A stretch of DNA of 64,000 nt from Cryphonectria parasitica EP155 (GCF_011745365.1 NW_024468915.1:2644653-2708652); one strand, 5' to 3'. Shown: positions 23,429-34,673, counted from the stretch's first letter. Translations and numbers: made by a program. Notes: generated by a model not told the origin, from the letters alone.

Positions 23429-23872
23429 TGTTATGACCCATCCAACATGCAGGTCACAGAACAGGTCACGAGTAACAGGGACCAGGTGTCAAGGATTCAA
23501 CGTCCTGACAAAGCATCGATTACATAACCCAGGGTTAGGGTTATTAGCGGATAGATACAGTCGACGTCTATCCCGTTGATGAAGGAATCGATGGAGTCGA
23601 TATCGATCCTATCTATCCGGACTGAAGAACCAAGTATATGAAGGTTTATATTTCCTACTGTTAGATAAACTTCCTTCAGAAAGTTCTTTAGTTGTTAATC
23701 TAAGTATTCAGTTTCATATACTGAGTAGCTCCAAAAGCAGTGAATACTTGCATTGCTTATTAAGAACTTGTATGATTCCGTATTCAAGAACTTGACACTT
23801 GATACCGCTCTTGTTAGCATAAACTCCCTTTGTATACTTTGGAATCTTCAGATTGCTGCAGTGCTTATTACA
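23429..23872 (+). repeat. E1 5' LTR
   Basis: 444 bp, starts TGTTATGACCC, ends TTATTACA. Differences from the 3' copy that I compared are transitions (C/T, G/A), as RIP produces. From about 23690 to the end it is closely similar to the E2 LTR; before that (U3) it is largely unlike E2 apart from the first ~20 bases. Confidence 0.93.
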
Positions 23873-23979
23873 TTTTGATAACTCTTATTCAAGAACGGTT
23901 CAGTATTACTCCTTGAGCAATACGGAATACGATAGCTCCTCCAGGAATCCCTTCGTTCTCGCACGCCCCTACTCAGAAA

Positions 23980-25330
23980 GAACTAGTTAATCAGATATAC
24001 TAGCTTATCCAGCATATTCAGAATCTATGCGAACAACAGCAGGCTCAGAGCGCTACTATTGCTAACTAACAGGCTTAGCTAGCTTAACAGGCTTAGCAGA
24101 TGCAGTCTATCTCTGCAACTACTAGTAATGCTGAAAAAATATATAAGATAAATAAGCTTGCTATATATAATAGCAATCAAAAAACGCTATATAGATTCCT
24201 TACTCACTGCAGAGCATATTTCCTGCATTATAAGACTCAGTTTACTAAGAAATTTGAGAAAGTTATCTTTGCAGGAACTCATCTCGAAAAGAATACTCTT
24301 ATCTAGTATAAGCCTTCTCTATACAACTACTTGAAGTATCAGAATAATCCCAATGCGTATATTCAGAATACTAAGAATATATTTGATTCTTTTGAAAGCT
24401 TCAAGAAAGCTCTTAAGGAAATCTTTAATAATCCTAATAAAGAACATATTACAGCTCAGCAGCTTATAAATCTTAAGCAAACTAAATTAGCTTCTGCTTA
24501 TATAATTAGATTTAAGCAATTCTCAGCATAACTTCTATAGAAAGATAAGAATCTCATGGAATATTATTACAAGAAACTCAAGAATAATATTAAAGATGAA
24601 ATCTCCAAGCAGAATTAGCTGAAGAACTTCGCAATATTCTCCAATTAAGCTATCTGCATTAATAATTATCTGTATAAACAATAGATAGAGAAATCCAAGA
24701 AGAAAGAAGATTAGATTTGGAGATTTCCAGCTAATACAAGCAAGAAATTCCAGAATAAGAATAGCAAATAACAGAGCAGCATAGCTCAGAGCAGCATTAT
24801 GCATGCTAGTTCTATAGAATTCAATGCTGCTAATAAACAGTATAACAAAAGAAATAGCATTACTTATTATAATTATAACAAATAAGAATATATTATATAT
24901 AACTGCTATTAATTCCAAAAGAATAAATAGCAATCAATTCAGAAAGAATACTAGATAAATATTGCTTAATAATAGAAATCTAATTAACTAAGCAAAAATA
25001 TCTTCTTAGAGCAAGTATTGGATTCTATTGATCACGAAAGTCTTAGCTAAACATTCTGCTATAATAATAACTGCTTAATATACTTCTCGAGTAAGAAAGA
25101 TTCAGAATAGTTTCCTTAGAAACCTAAGCGCTACAGGCAGATAGCGATAGCAGAGCAAGAGTATACGCTTAATATAATTATAAGCAGCAACAACTCAGAC
25201 TGCTTCAATATTATTGAATAAAGCATTCAGGCACTGGAGGAAGAGCTTAATAACAATACTCTTCGCTATTTCTCATTATCTGTATCAAATACTATAATTA
25301 GAGAAATGAACAAGGAATAATATTCTCTTA
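23980..25330 (+). pseudogene. E1 gag remnant
   Basis: Broken frames carry MQSISATTSNAEKIYKINK, LYRFLTHCRAYFLHYKTQF and FDSFESFKKALKEIF, typical of a retrotransposon capsid, and a zinc-knuckle position read as YYNYNK..EYIIYNC, where Cys codons have become Tyr. The same blocks occur in E2 on the opposite strand (54530-55540) with fewer changes. Non-coding now. Confidence 0.8.
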
Positions 25331-27584
25331 GTTATTGGTATAAATACTTAAACAATACTGAAAATGCTTCTCAAGCAACAGAAAAATCAAGCTAGAACGA
25401 ATGATCTAACGATTTATCGGAGTCTCTTATGAATAATAAACTCAAGAAACTTACAGAAAGGTTCTCCTTTGGTATTGGATGGAATAAGGAAACAATATAG
25501 ATTAAATATTTCGTTTATAGGATAAGATTAGAAGAGCTCTTCATCTGCATCTCCTTGCAGAATATTAAGATATAAGAAGATAAGAACTTTCGAATCAGCT
25601 CACTTCACAACCTATACTACAAACTAGCATAGATCTTCTACGCTTATTACAGCTGCTAAGCACATTTCTCGGAGAAGGTGCAATACGAATAGTTTTCTGT
25701 TAGAGAATCAGAACAAATCCTTCAGGCTATTGAAGAACAGAAACTTCGCTTCAGAGAAGTTCTTAACAAGTAATACTACAATGCATATATTGAGCTATCG
25801 AATAATTACTTTATATAATATATAGATAAAAAGATAAAGTAATAGCAATATAAGATAGCATTCTGTATAATTTACAGCAATAATAAGATTTGCAACTAGT
25901 ATTAACAGAAGAAAGATTAGAAATAATGATAATATAAGCAAAAGCAAGCTAAGAAGCTTGCTTAAGAAGCAGCGAAGCAAGCTTAGAAGAATAAGCAGTT
26001 CTTAATAAATCCAAAAGGATAGGATTGCTTGTAAAGAGATTGCAGATGATTAGACTGAAATAGTTCTTATATGAAGCTTCTAAAACAGATTACGCTTATA
26101 TTAAGTTTAACATATATATTCAAGAATACAAATACAGCATACTATTAAACAGTAGCGCTCAAGGAAACTTTATATCCTTATATATCATCAATTAAGCACA
26201 ACTATAATGAAGATGAAAGAGATGCTTATATACTCTTAATACTATAAAAGAATAATCTGTTGCATACAACCAAGAAATAATCAATAAGAAGACTAATTAT
26301 CTATCTATTTTAATCCAAGAATATATAATCAGAGCTTCCTTTGATATTACGGATATAGCATAGCATAAGCTGATTATAAAGCTTCTATAGCTTAAGAAGT
26401 ATAATTCTTAAATCAATTGAATTACTAGCTAGATCTTATGAGAATAAGCTATATTCAGAGAAATAGTTGCAATTAATAATGCAGAATCAAAGCTAGTGAT
26501 TGAAGAATACTCAGAAAAAGAAGCTTTACATAACTTTATACATATTTTCAAATCAGCAGAGCTAGCAGTTCAAGAAGAAGAACTTAGTAATAAGCAAATT
26601 CAAATAGTACTAGAATGCTAATAGATTAGCAAAACAATAGAAGCAAGACTCTTAGCAAGTTAATCCGCCCCGGAGCAACAAGAAAAAGCTTCAGAATGTG
26701 GATTGTAAAACTATACAAGAAAAATCTCGAAACCAAGCTCTCAAGCGCTTGGTTCAGCTCGGAGCGAATGCTCAAGGCCCTCAGAAACGCCATTAGAAAA
26801 GAAGCATGCTTAATAGTATCTACTGTTTCTCCAGATAGCAGAAATAGTATAGGAATCAGAATTAATACTTGCGAACATATTATAAGAATATTATAAGTTT
26901 AAGAAACTATTTCAGAAAAAATTGAATACAGGATTACTAGAATACAGCTTATACAATCACAAGATTCTGCTATAAGAAGGAAAATAGCTTAAATTCTTTC
27001 CTATTTATAAACTAAATAAAGTATAACTAGAAACACTTAAGAAGTATCTTGATAAGAATCTTAAGAAGAAATATATATAATCATTGCAATTACTAGCAGA
27101 ATACTCTATCTTGTTTATATCTAAGAAAAATAGCAAGCTTAAGCTATATATTAATTATAAGCAATTCAACGATATTACAATTAAGAACTAATATTTATTA
27201 TTACTTATTAAGGAACTATAAGATAGATTGCAAGAAGCATAGTAGTTCATAGTTCTGAATCTGAAAGAAGCTTATAATCTAATCAGAGTAAAGGAAGGAG
27301 AAGAATGGAAAACTGCTTTCAGAATACGCTATGAATACTACGAATATTTAATTATGCTCTTTGGTTTAATAAATACTTCAGCTTCGTTTCAGAAAATGAT
27401 CAATTATATTCTATGCAAGCATCTGAATCAGTTCATCATTGCTTATCTCAACAACATTCTTATTTACTTTCGAATATTGGAAGAATATAAGAAACATATG
27501 AAAATAGTGTTGCAAATGCTTCAAGATGCAAAACTCCTTGTAGAATCCGCAAAGAGCTACTTTCATATATAAAAGATCAACTAT
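25331..27584 (+). pseudogene. E1 protease/RT remnant, 5' part
   Basis: Degraded pol; the clearest part, 27100-27580, is an RT with LFGLINTSASFQKMINYILC and AYLNNILIYF, where the YxDD catalytic pair has become Asn-Asn by G-to-A change. Interrupted at 27584 by E3; the continuation is at 47520. Confidence 0.85.
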
Positions 27585-27903
27585 TGAATCAGAACTAGGG
27601 CGCTGTCGCCCTCGAAAGAAAAAGAGATAAACAGCTGCTGAAGCAATGAGCAAGAGCTCGTGCAACCCAAGCGTGCTTATGCAGATAAGAACAGCAAACT
27701 AAGGCCATACAAGCACAAGAACAGAGTGAAAAATCTATCTTAAACCTGTTCAAAGAATTCAAAATTGAAAAGAAGAGAAAGAATGCTTCATTATTGCTTA
27801 TAGCTAAAGAATTTGAAAAGTGAGTGATATTCTTTATATGTATGAGGACCCCTGATCTACTATACTTCACATTCCACGGACTACTATCCTAGCTACTATA
27901 ACA
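27585..27903 (-). repeat. E3 3' LTR
   Basis: 319 bp, same length as 47197-47515 and 42901-43219; RIP transitions throughout. Confidence 0.88.
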
Positions 27904-29104
27904 GTTTTCCTTCAGCAACTTTCTTCCAAAGTTGCAACAAGTCCAATGATATGCCAGATTTGATTAGAGAAAGATAAAGTAAAGAAATAAAGAATTCATT
28001 ACAAACTGCTAAAGAAAATACTGCAAACCAAATCATTCTTCCAATTCAACTCTTATACTTCTTCCTATTGCTTGAGCTATTATTCAAATCAATGCAGAAA
28101 TATTAGTATTTATTTTCAGTTTATTTGTAATACAAGCATAATCTGGATAGATTTTAATGCTAATCTCTTTTCTATTCTCATCTGCTCTCAAATTCTGCTT
28201 AAGCAGCAGCAGCAGCAGCAGTTCTCTCCTAATTCTGCATTCTCATTCAACAGATCCTTTTGCAATCCGCTTTATATATATCCATCTTGATAGCATGATT
28301 GAACTCTATTTAGTTCGGAGAACTTACTGAGAGCTTAATAGGATTAAAGCTATAAAGCTTATTTTATAGAAGCATACAAAGCTTCTAAGGTTTATTAGGA
28401 AAACTGAGAAGCATGATATTGCTGCTTCTCAATCTCTGATGCAATAGAGCTTCAGTAGCACATCCAAGCCTAGCTATTTGCTGCATTAACAAATTAATTA
28501 TTAGTTCTGAATCAACAGGCATTCCTTAAGATAAAGAGAAATAAGAATTAATAAAAGTTCCGAATGAGAATTAACTTAACTCTAAGCTAATACTACATCC
28601 TCTTAATAAATGCAAGATTGAGCTAGCTAGAGCTATGCTTTCTCGGAACTATTATCTTAACAGAACTAGGCTGAATGCTCTACTCGCTCTGAAATCCTTC
28701 AGAGCAAAAGCTAATATATTTCTTCTTATTCTATTAAGATCGCTTTCAATAGATAATTTAAGCAAGTCTGCAACTTCTTCTATAAAGAAGATAATATTCA
28801 GCTTATAGATTATATTTAGTACTCTATTAGCTTCTATTTATACAGCCTTATATTCTTGAAATGAGATACTTCTTCTTAATAGCTGATTAGGATATCGTAT
28901 ATAGTTATTATATCTCAGCTCATAGAAGAAAGCTTAGCAGTACAGGCTTATTATAGCTATCTCTATACCTCATTCTTCCACATTTTGTATAATCTTTCTA
29001 TGATTAAGATAGAGAGCTTGCTTCCAATCTGAATAGCTACTAGATGATTAGTAGAAATCAGTAGATTTCAGAATTTGAAAGCGAAATAGTTTGATTGCAT
29101 AAAG
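27904..29104. other. E3 internal DNA, degraded, one unidentified + strand frame
   Basis: AT-rich. If TAG/TAA are read as former Gln, the + strand from about 28310 to 29060 gives a long hydrophobic/Leu-rich frame that I cannot assign. A short (CAG)n tract lies near 28202-28220. See findings. Confidence 0.4.
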
Positions 29105-29109
29105 CAGAG

Positions 29110-29419
29110 TGTCAGGGCTTGTATGCGCACAAAGGAAATAGGTGGCCCTTGCGACCCCTGGTGGCGGTCCAGGGCTGCTGCGAGGGCTTCGCTCCGAAGC
29201 AGCGCTCTCGTACGATGCCGCGTGGCCATCAGGCCATTGTCAGCCCATCTAGTCCAGGCCAATTGTGTACATAAGGGAAAGGGGAACAACAGGTCCAGCA
29301 GCGAAAAAGAGGAGGAGGGAGATAGGTTCAGTAGTCCCTTTGAATGGAAGCATCAACAGAGCGGCTTGGGAGCAGCTCACACCCCTTCACCTCACTTGTG
29401 TGCCCTTTTTACCCTGACA
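29110..29419 (+). repeat. E5 5' LTR
   Basis: 310 bp, by eye identical to the 3' copy. Contains a TACATAAG element near 29267-29277 that could serve as TATA box. Confidence 0.97.
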
Positions 29420-29434
29420 AGTCTGAACCTTCTA
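29420..29434 (+). other. E5 candidate primer-binding site
   Basis: The bases after the 5' LTR do not begin with TGG as a tRNA-primed site would. CTGAACCT (29423-29430) is the exact complement of AGGTTCAG inside the LTR (29324-29331), compatible with self-priming as in Tf1/sushi-type chromoviruses. Only 8 bases match, so tentative. Confidence 0.35.
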
Positions 29435-29468
29435 CCCTTTCCCGGGAAGTGAGCCGTCGGGGGTGAGA

Positions 29469-30779
29469 ATGGCTCCGGTTACACGAAGCGGTAGCGCCGC
29501 TCCAGAGCGACAACCACAACGAGCCGGCGACTCCGACCCCTCACAGACCCTAAGCCAACTCCCCTCTCAGACCCTCCCTCCAAGCTCGAACCCAGGCCCA
29601 GCCCACGAGAACCCCTCGCTCGAGGCACCAGCAGATATGGCCGGGTTGCAACGCCAGGAACGCGAGCTCGATCGTCAGTTGGAAGAAGAGGAGATACGGC
29701 AGCGGCTGAGGAGCAAGCGCGCTCGCTTAACACTACTCCAGAGCGGCGACACCGGCCCGGAGCCCCGGCCAGCTGGCCTCAGCCCTCTCAGCACCCCTCC
29801 TGTGCCGACCCCTTCAGAGGCACCCTCGACAGCGCCTGCACAGCTATATCGCGGCTTGCCAGCCCTCATATACAAGGGGGGATCGTACATGGAGTTGAAG
29901 ACGTTCCTATACGACCTGCGGTACCATTTCGACATCTGCCGCTTGACCAATGAAGCGGATAAGGTGGGATATGCAGTGCGCTGCTTGAAAGACGATCCCA
30001 AGCGGGACTGGGTCAACTATGTCGCCCGCCAGGAGGAGGGACAGCGTGAGCCTGTCCCTATCACCTTTGGAGAACTCGAGTCCTTCCTGGAGAACCAGTT
30101 GGCCGATCCCACCACCCGCGCTGTCACTGCTGCAGCGACGCTTGCAAGCATCGCTCAAGGCAAGGGCGAATCAGTGATAAGCTTCGTGCGCCGGTACCAG
30201 GAGGCGGAGCTTGAGTCTCCCTATCCTGACACCGAGCAACATCGCATAACGGCTGTTCTCACACGCCTCAGACCAGAGATCCGTATCGCCATCAGTGCGC
30301 AGACGACGCTCCCGAGCAGCTGGAATGCCCTGATTGGCTTAGCACGACGTATCGAATCCGCTCAAGGGACGGTTACCAACCCTCAACCTGCTGTCAAGAC
30401 GCTCCTAAGCAGCAGCCCAGGAACTGCTACCCCCTCATATCGTGGCTGTTACAGCTGTGGCAAGCCAGGCCATATAGCAAGGGACTGCACAGCTCCGCGT
30501 GGTTCTCAGGCACTTCCCCTCACGGGCACTCAAGCTTCGTCGACGCGCCCTCAGACAGTTGATAACAACTTTGCCCGCTGTTACAACTGTCAGAAGACAG
30601 GCCATTTTGCTAACCTATGCCCGGAGCCTCGACGAAACGTCTGTTACACCTGCAATAAGCCAGGCCACTATAGTTCCAGTTGCCCAGAGGCAGAATGTCG
30701 GATTTGCAGGAAGAAGGGGCATACAGCAAACAGCTGCGAGCAGGCCAACAAGGTGGCGACAGCCACGCAACAGAGCTGA
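29469..30779 (+). CDS. gag: E5 Gag: capsid with four CCHC zinc knuckles
   Basis: 436 residues from ATG 29469. A Pro/Ser-rich N-terminus is followed by an acidic/basic coiled stretch (QRQERELDRQLEEEEIRQRL, about 60-80), a retrotransposon capsid region (YMELKTFLYDLRYHFDICRL through SWNALIGLARRIESAQG, about 140-300), and four CCHC knuckles near the C-terminus: CYSCGKPGHIARDC, CYNCQKTGHFANLC, CYTCNKPGHYSSSC and CRICRKKGHTANSC. Four knuckles is more than the usual one or two. Gag packages element RNA in virus-like particles. It ends at TGA 30777-30779, after which the same frame continues into pol. Confidence 0.95.
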   Translation: MAPVTRSGSAAPERQPQRAGDSDPSQTLSQLPSQTLPPSSNPGPAHENPSLEAPADMAGLQRQERELDRQLEEEEIRQRLRSKRARLTLLQSGDTGPEPRPAGLSPLSTPPVPTPSEAPSTAPAQLYRGLPALIYKGGSYMELKTFLYDLRYHFDICRLTNEADKVGYAVRCLKDDPKRDWVNYVARQEEGQREPVPITFGELESFLENQLADPTTRAVTAAATLASIAQGKGESVISFVRRYQEAELESPYPDTEQHRITAVLTRLRPEIRIAISAQTTLPSSWNALIGLARRIESAQGTVTNPQPAVKTLLSSSPGTATPSYRGCYSCGKPGHIARDCTAPRGSQALPLTGTQASSTRPQTVDNNFARCYNCQKTGHFANLCPEPRRNVCYTCNKPGHYSSSCPEAECRICRKKGHTANSCEQANKVATATQQS

Positions 30780-33700
30780 GGAGACGCCGAGCGGAAGCCT
30801 CGCCAGCTCACCGTCCACGCGAGGCTGTCGCTCGGAGACAAAAGGAAGCACACGTATGGGTTGGTCGACTCGGGGGCAGAGGAGAACCTGATCGACCGCC
30901 GCTTGGCCGAGGCTCTGGCGCAGAACCAACCTTTTGAAGCATGCCCCAGGCTCGTCTCAATTAACCAGGGAGCTATCATCACATACGGCAGCTGCTCTAT
31001 CGATGTGAAGGTCACAGATAGCCTAGGAACATCCAGGAAGCAGCGCCATCGCTTCGTGGTAGCAGATATTGGCCAGCCCAGCCTGATCCTGGGGTTCCCG
31101 TGGCTTGAGGTCGTCAACCCGGTAATACGATGGGATATGAGGCAATGGAGGTTTCCCCTCCAGCGCTCCCAGATTCGGCTCTGCACTATGGCGAAAGGGC
31201 TTGAGGGAGCGAGGGTTGCCTTTGCGGCATATTACTACCCAAGCCCACCAGACCTACCCCTCGAGGCTAAGCCAGAAGACGCAGCGCCAGAGCTGCGCCT
31301 GCCCCCTGAGTACCGCGACTTCGTCGACCTATGCATGGAGGAGGCATCAAAGTCGCTCGCACCCCACACTGATATCGACCATCGCATCGAGCTCGAAGAG
31401 GGGGCAAGACCGCCCTGGGGGCCCTTGTACGCCCTCTCCGCGGCCGAACTAGAAGTGCTCAGGAAATACTTGGAGGAGATGCTAACCAGGGGATGGATTC
31501 GACCCTCGACCAGCCCTGCTGGCGCACCTATACTGTTCGTGCCAAAGAAAGGAGGCGAGCTGCGCCTCTGCGTGGACTACAGGGCGCTGAATCGGATTAC
31601 ACGCAAGGACCGCACCCCGTTGCCTTTGATTGCCGAGATCCTCGATCGACTGAGCCATGCACAAATCTATACCAAGCTCGACCTTAAGGATGCGTACCAT
31701 CGGCTCCGAATCCGTGAAGGAGACGAGTGGAAGACCGCCTTCCGTACGAAATACGGCCATTTCGAGTACTGTGTTCTGCCCTTTGGCCTCACCAACGCCC
31801 CGGCCACGTTCCAGGCATACATCAACAAGGCGCTGGCGGGCCTGGTGGATGTGATCTGCATCGTCTACCTGGATGATATCCTGATCTACAGTGATGATGC
31901 CAAGCAGCATACAAGCCACGTTCGAGAGGTCTTGGAGCGGCTACGGCAATGGGGGCTATACCTCAACCTGAGGAAGTGCGAGTTCAACATACGACAGGTG
32001 GAATTCCTGGGCTTTGTGGTGTCCCCAGAAGGAATCAGCATGGACAAGGGGCGCGTCGCAGCTATTGCGCAGTGGCCGCTCCCGCGCACCGTCCGCGATA
32101 TTCAGATATTTCTTGGGTTCACTGGGTTCTACCGTCGATTTATACGGAACTACTCCAAGGTCGCTACACCATTGACCGACCTTTTGCGAGGCGGCGGCAC
32201 AGGCGTAGTCGCGCTCTCGAACCGCGCCCGAGTAGCTTTCAAGACCCTGATCATGCTCTTTACAACAGCCCCATTGCTACGCCACTACGATGCTGCATTA
32301 CCAACGAGGGTTGAAACGGATGCTTCTGCTTTCGCTATAGGAGCTGTGCTGGCCCAGCTGTTTCAAGGCCGCTGGCATCCAATTGCCTTTCGTTCAAAGA
32401 AGCTCTCTCCAACAGAAACACGGTATGGCGTGGGGGATATCGAGCTGTTAGCTATTGTGGACGCTGTATCAAACTGGCAGCATTATTTGTTGTATCTGCC
32501 TGAGCCTGTACTCGTCCTCACGGACCATCTCAACTTGCAGTACTGGGAGACTAAACAGAAGCTATCTGCCCGCCAGTTGCGCTGGCTGGACGATCTCAGC
32601 GTGTATAACCTCATCATCCAGTACCGCCCCGGCAAGTCCAACCCGGCTGATGGGTTGTCCAGGCGGCCAGATCACCAGGGGGGAGAGGGAGCTGAGCAGG
32701 AGCTGCGAAGCCCCAGCGATTTCGTCACGATGGAGAATCTGGAGGATCAGAGAGGACCTTGTGTTGGTCGTATTCGAAGAGTGAGAGTGGAGCAAGCAGC
32801 AGACCTGAGTGTCTCCTGTTTTCGAGTGTGCGCCCTTCGCTATTCGAGCGAGGGCGCGGAGTTTGAGCAGACAGCAGACCTGAGTGTCTCCTGTTTTCGA
32901 GAGTGCGCCCTTCGCTATTCGAGCGAGGGCGCAGAGTTGAAGCGGAGTGTCCGCTTGGCAACTGATGTTGCTTGGGTGTCGGGTCGCGAACCGACCACCC
33001 TTCCGCGCCTAGCGGTGGAGCGAAGCGTGGCAACGGCGCCGGAGCAGCTTGCAGAGCCAATGAGGGCGCATCTGCTACGACTGCAACAAGAAGACGTTTT
33101 TGTTCAGACGGAAGCTTGGCGCAAGAGGCGAACACGCAGCTCTACAGCCGGTGTGGAGCTATGGCAAGTCATCGAGGGCTTGCTATGCTTCAGGGGACGT
33201 GTATTTGTGCCAAACCATCCATCAACTCGCAAGGAGCTTTTGGAGGCGTACCATGATGATCCAACAGCCGGCCATCTCGGCATAGCTAAGTCCACTAAGA
33301 TGATTTCTCGTTACTACTATTGGGATGCGTTAGCTAAGGATATGAAGAAGCATATTAACACGTGTGCAGTGTGCCAGCGGATAAAAACGAGGAAACAACG
33401 CCCATACGGCCTGCTCAGTCCCTTACCACCAGCAACTCGCCCATGGGCCGAGATATCAATGGACTTTATCACCGGTCTGCCCGGGTCCATCGGTCTCTAC
33501 AATAAGGCTTACGATGCTATCCTGGTGATCGTCGACAGATACTCGAAGTACGCCCTGTACATTCCGACAACAACACGGCTCACAAGCAGCGGCCTAGCAG
33601 ATATCATGCTGTGGCACGTGTATCAGTTCTACGGCATTCCTGAGGGCATTGTGTCAGACAGAGGGAGCCTCTTTACAAGCCACTTCTGGACTGACTTCTG

Positions 33701-34511
33701 CTTCCACCTGGGGACCAAGCGGCGCCTGAGCACTGCGTTTCACCCCCAAACAGATGGACAGACCGAGCGGCAGAACCAGAACCTCGAACAATACCTCCGC
33801 GCTTATTGCAGCCTTTCTCAAGCGGATTGGGCGCGGCGCCTACCCCTTGCACAGGCAGCGTATAACAGCGCAGACCATAGCGGGACAGGATCATCACCTG
33901 CTATGTTGCTCTACGGATTCCAACCAACAAAACCGACAGATATCAACACGCAGCGCCCAAGCTACGTCCCCAAGGTCTCAGAGCGGCTCGAAGACCTCGC
34001 CAAGGCTCGTGAGGAGGCTCAGGAAAGCCTCAACCATGCAAGACAAGCATACACCAGGTGGTACAACAAACGCCATACCGATAAAAGATTCTCCCTTGGC
34101 GACCTCGTCCTCGTCTCAGCCAGGCATTTACGCCAAAAAGGCGTCAACAATAAACTGGCAAACAAATACCTTGGCCCTTTTCGAGTGCTGGAGATCGTGG
34201 GAGCGCATGGACTGGCGTACAAGCTCGAATTGCCAGCGAAATACAAGGTCCACAATGTCTTTCCAATCGTGGCCCTGAAGAACTTCAATAAACGAGATGG
34301 AGAAGAGCTCGAGGCGCACCCTGACATCGACCTCGAGGAAGAGGCGCGTTGGGAGGTGGAGGCTATTCTGGCACACCGAGGGCCACCTAGGAACCGCCAA
34401 TTCCTCATACATTGGAAGGGATATAGCAGCGATGAGGATTCATGGGAACCACGGGCATTTATTGACGACGGACCATTGATCAAAGAATACGAAGCACGGT
34501 TGAAGCGGTAA
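30780..34511 (+). CDS. pol: E5 Pol: protease, RT, RNase H, integrase, chromodomain
   Basis: 1,243 codons open from the codon after the gag UGA, in the same frame; no separate ATG is needed near the protease, so UGA readthrough is the simplest expression route. Order: aspartic protease (LVDSGAEENLID), RT (LKDAYHRLRI, PFGLTNAPATFQ, YLDDILIYSDD), RNase H (ETDASAFAIGAVL, GDIELLAIVDA, LTDHLNLQYW), integrase zinc-binding HHCC (HDDPTAGHLG...CAVCQRIK) and DDE core (MDFITGLP, GIVSDRGSLFTS, TAFHPQTDGQTERQN), then a C-terminal chromodomain (WEVEAILAHRG, FLIHWKGYSSDEDSWEP). All catalytic residues are present. A 75 bp tandem duplication lies between RNase H and integrase. The chromodomain probably directs integration to heterochromatin, fitting its landing site in RIPed repeats. 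Confidence 0.97.
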   Translation, partial: GDAERKPRQLTVHARLSLGDKRKHTYGLVDSGAEENLIDRRLAEALAQNQPFEACPRLVSINQGAIITYGSCSIDVKVTDSLGTSRKQRHRFVVADIGQPSLILGFPWLEVVNPVIRWDMRQWRFPLQRSQIRLCTMAKGLEGARVAFAAYYYPSPPDLPLEAKPEDAAPELRLPPEYRDFVDLCMEEASKSLAPHTDIDHRIELEEGARPPWGPLYALSAAELEVLRKYLEEMLTRGWIRPSTSPAGAPILFVPKKGGELRLCVDYRALNRITRKDRTPLPLIAEILDRLSHAQIYTKLDLKDAYHRLRIREGDEWKTAFRTKYGHFEYCVLPFGLTNAPATFQAYINKALAGLVDVICIVYLDDILIYSDDAKQHTSHVREVLERLRQWGLYLNLRKCEFNIRQVEFLGFVVSPEGISMDKGRVAAIAQWPLPRTVRDIQIFLGFTGFYRRFIRNYSKVATPLTDLLRGGGTGVVALSNRARVAFKTLIMLFTTAPLLRHYDAALPTRVETDASAFAIGAVLAQLFQGRWHPIAFRSKKLSPTETRYGVGDIELLAIVDAVSNWQHYLLYLPEPVLVLTDHLNLQYWETKQKLSARQLRWLDDLSVYNLIIQYRPGKSNPADGLSRRPDHQGGEGAEQELRSPSDFVTMENLEDQRGPCVGRIRRVRVEQAADLSVSCFRVCALRYSSEGAEFEQTADLSVSCFRECALRYSSEGAELKRSVRLATDVAWVSGREPTTLPRLAVERSVATAPEQLAEPMRAHLLRLQQEDVFVQTEAWRKRRTRSSTAGVELWQVIEGLLCFRGRVFVPNHPSTRKELLEAYHDDPTAGHLGIAKSTKMISRYYYWDALAKDMKKHINTCAVCQRIKTRKQRPYGLLSPLPPATRPWAEISMDFITGLPGSIGLYNKAYDAILVIVDRYSKYALYIPTTTRLTSSGLADIMLWHVYQFYGIPEGIVSDRGSLFTSHFWTDFCFHLGTKRRLSTAFHPQTDGQTERQNQNLEQYLRAYCSLSQADWARRLPLAQAAYNSADHSGTGSSPAMLLYGFQPTKPTDINTQRPSYVPKVSERLEDLAKAREEAQESLNHARQAYTRWYNKRHTDKRFSLGDLVLVSARHLRQKGVNNKLANKYLGPFRVLEIVGAHGLAYKLELPAKYKVHNVFPIVALKNFNKRDGEELEAHPDIDLEEEARWEVEAILAHRGPPRNRQFLIHWKGYSSDEDSWEPRAFIDDGPLIKEYEARLKR
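32790..32939 (+). repeat. 75 bp tandem duplication inside E5 pol
   Basis: Two copies (32790-32864, 32865-32939), nearly identical, each adding 25 residues that include ADLSVSCFR.CALRYSSEGA. It keeps the frame and sits in the linker between RNase H and integrase, where length change is likely tolerated. Confidence 0.9.
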
Positions 34512-34673
34512 CAACGCAGCGCGGAAGCTGCTCGGTCTTTGATTGGAAAACTAAAAACCCTTATATGGCCCACCCACCCGGGGAGTTAGCGACGCCCCTG
34601 CGTCGTGGCAATCAGTGCCAGTTATTTCCCACGCTGTAAAAGCGCGCCCACCCACCCAGGGTTTTTAAAGAGG

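Noticed and set aside
29068..29452. Open frames of about 70-110 codons in both strands of the E5 LTRs
   Set aside because: They repeat exactly in both LTRs, lack domains and are explained by GC-rich LTR sequence.
32725..33135. Minus-strand frames opposite E5 pol
   Set aside because: Shadow frames of the GC-rich pol and of the tandem duplication; no splice or domain support, unlike the post-pol antisense gene.
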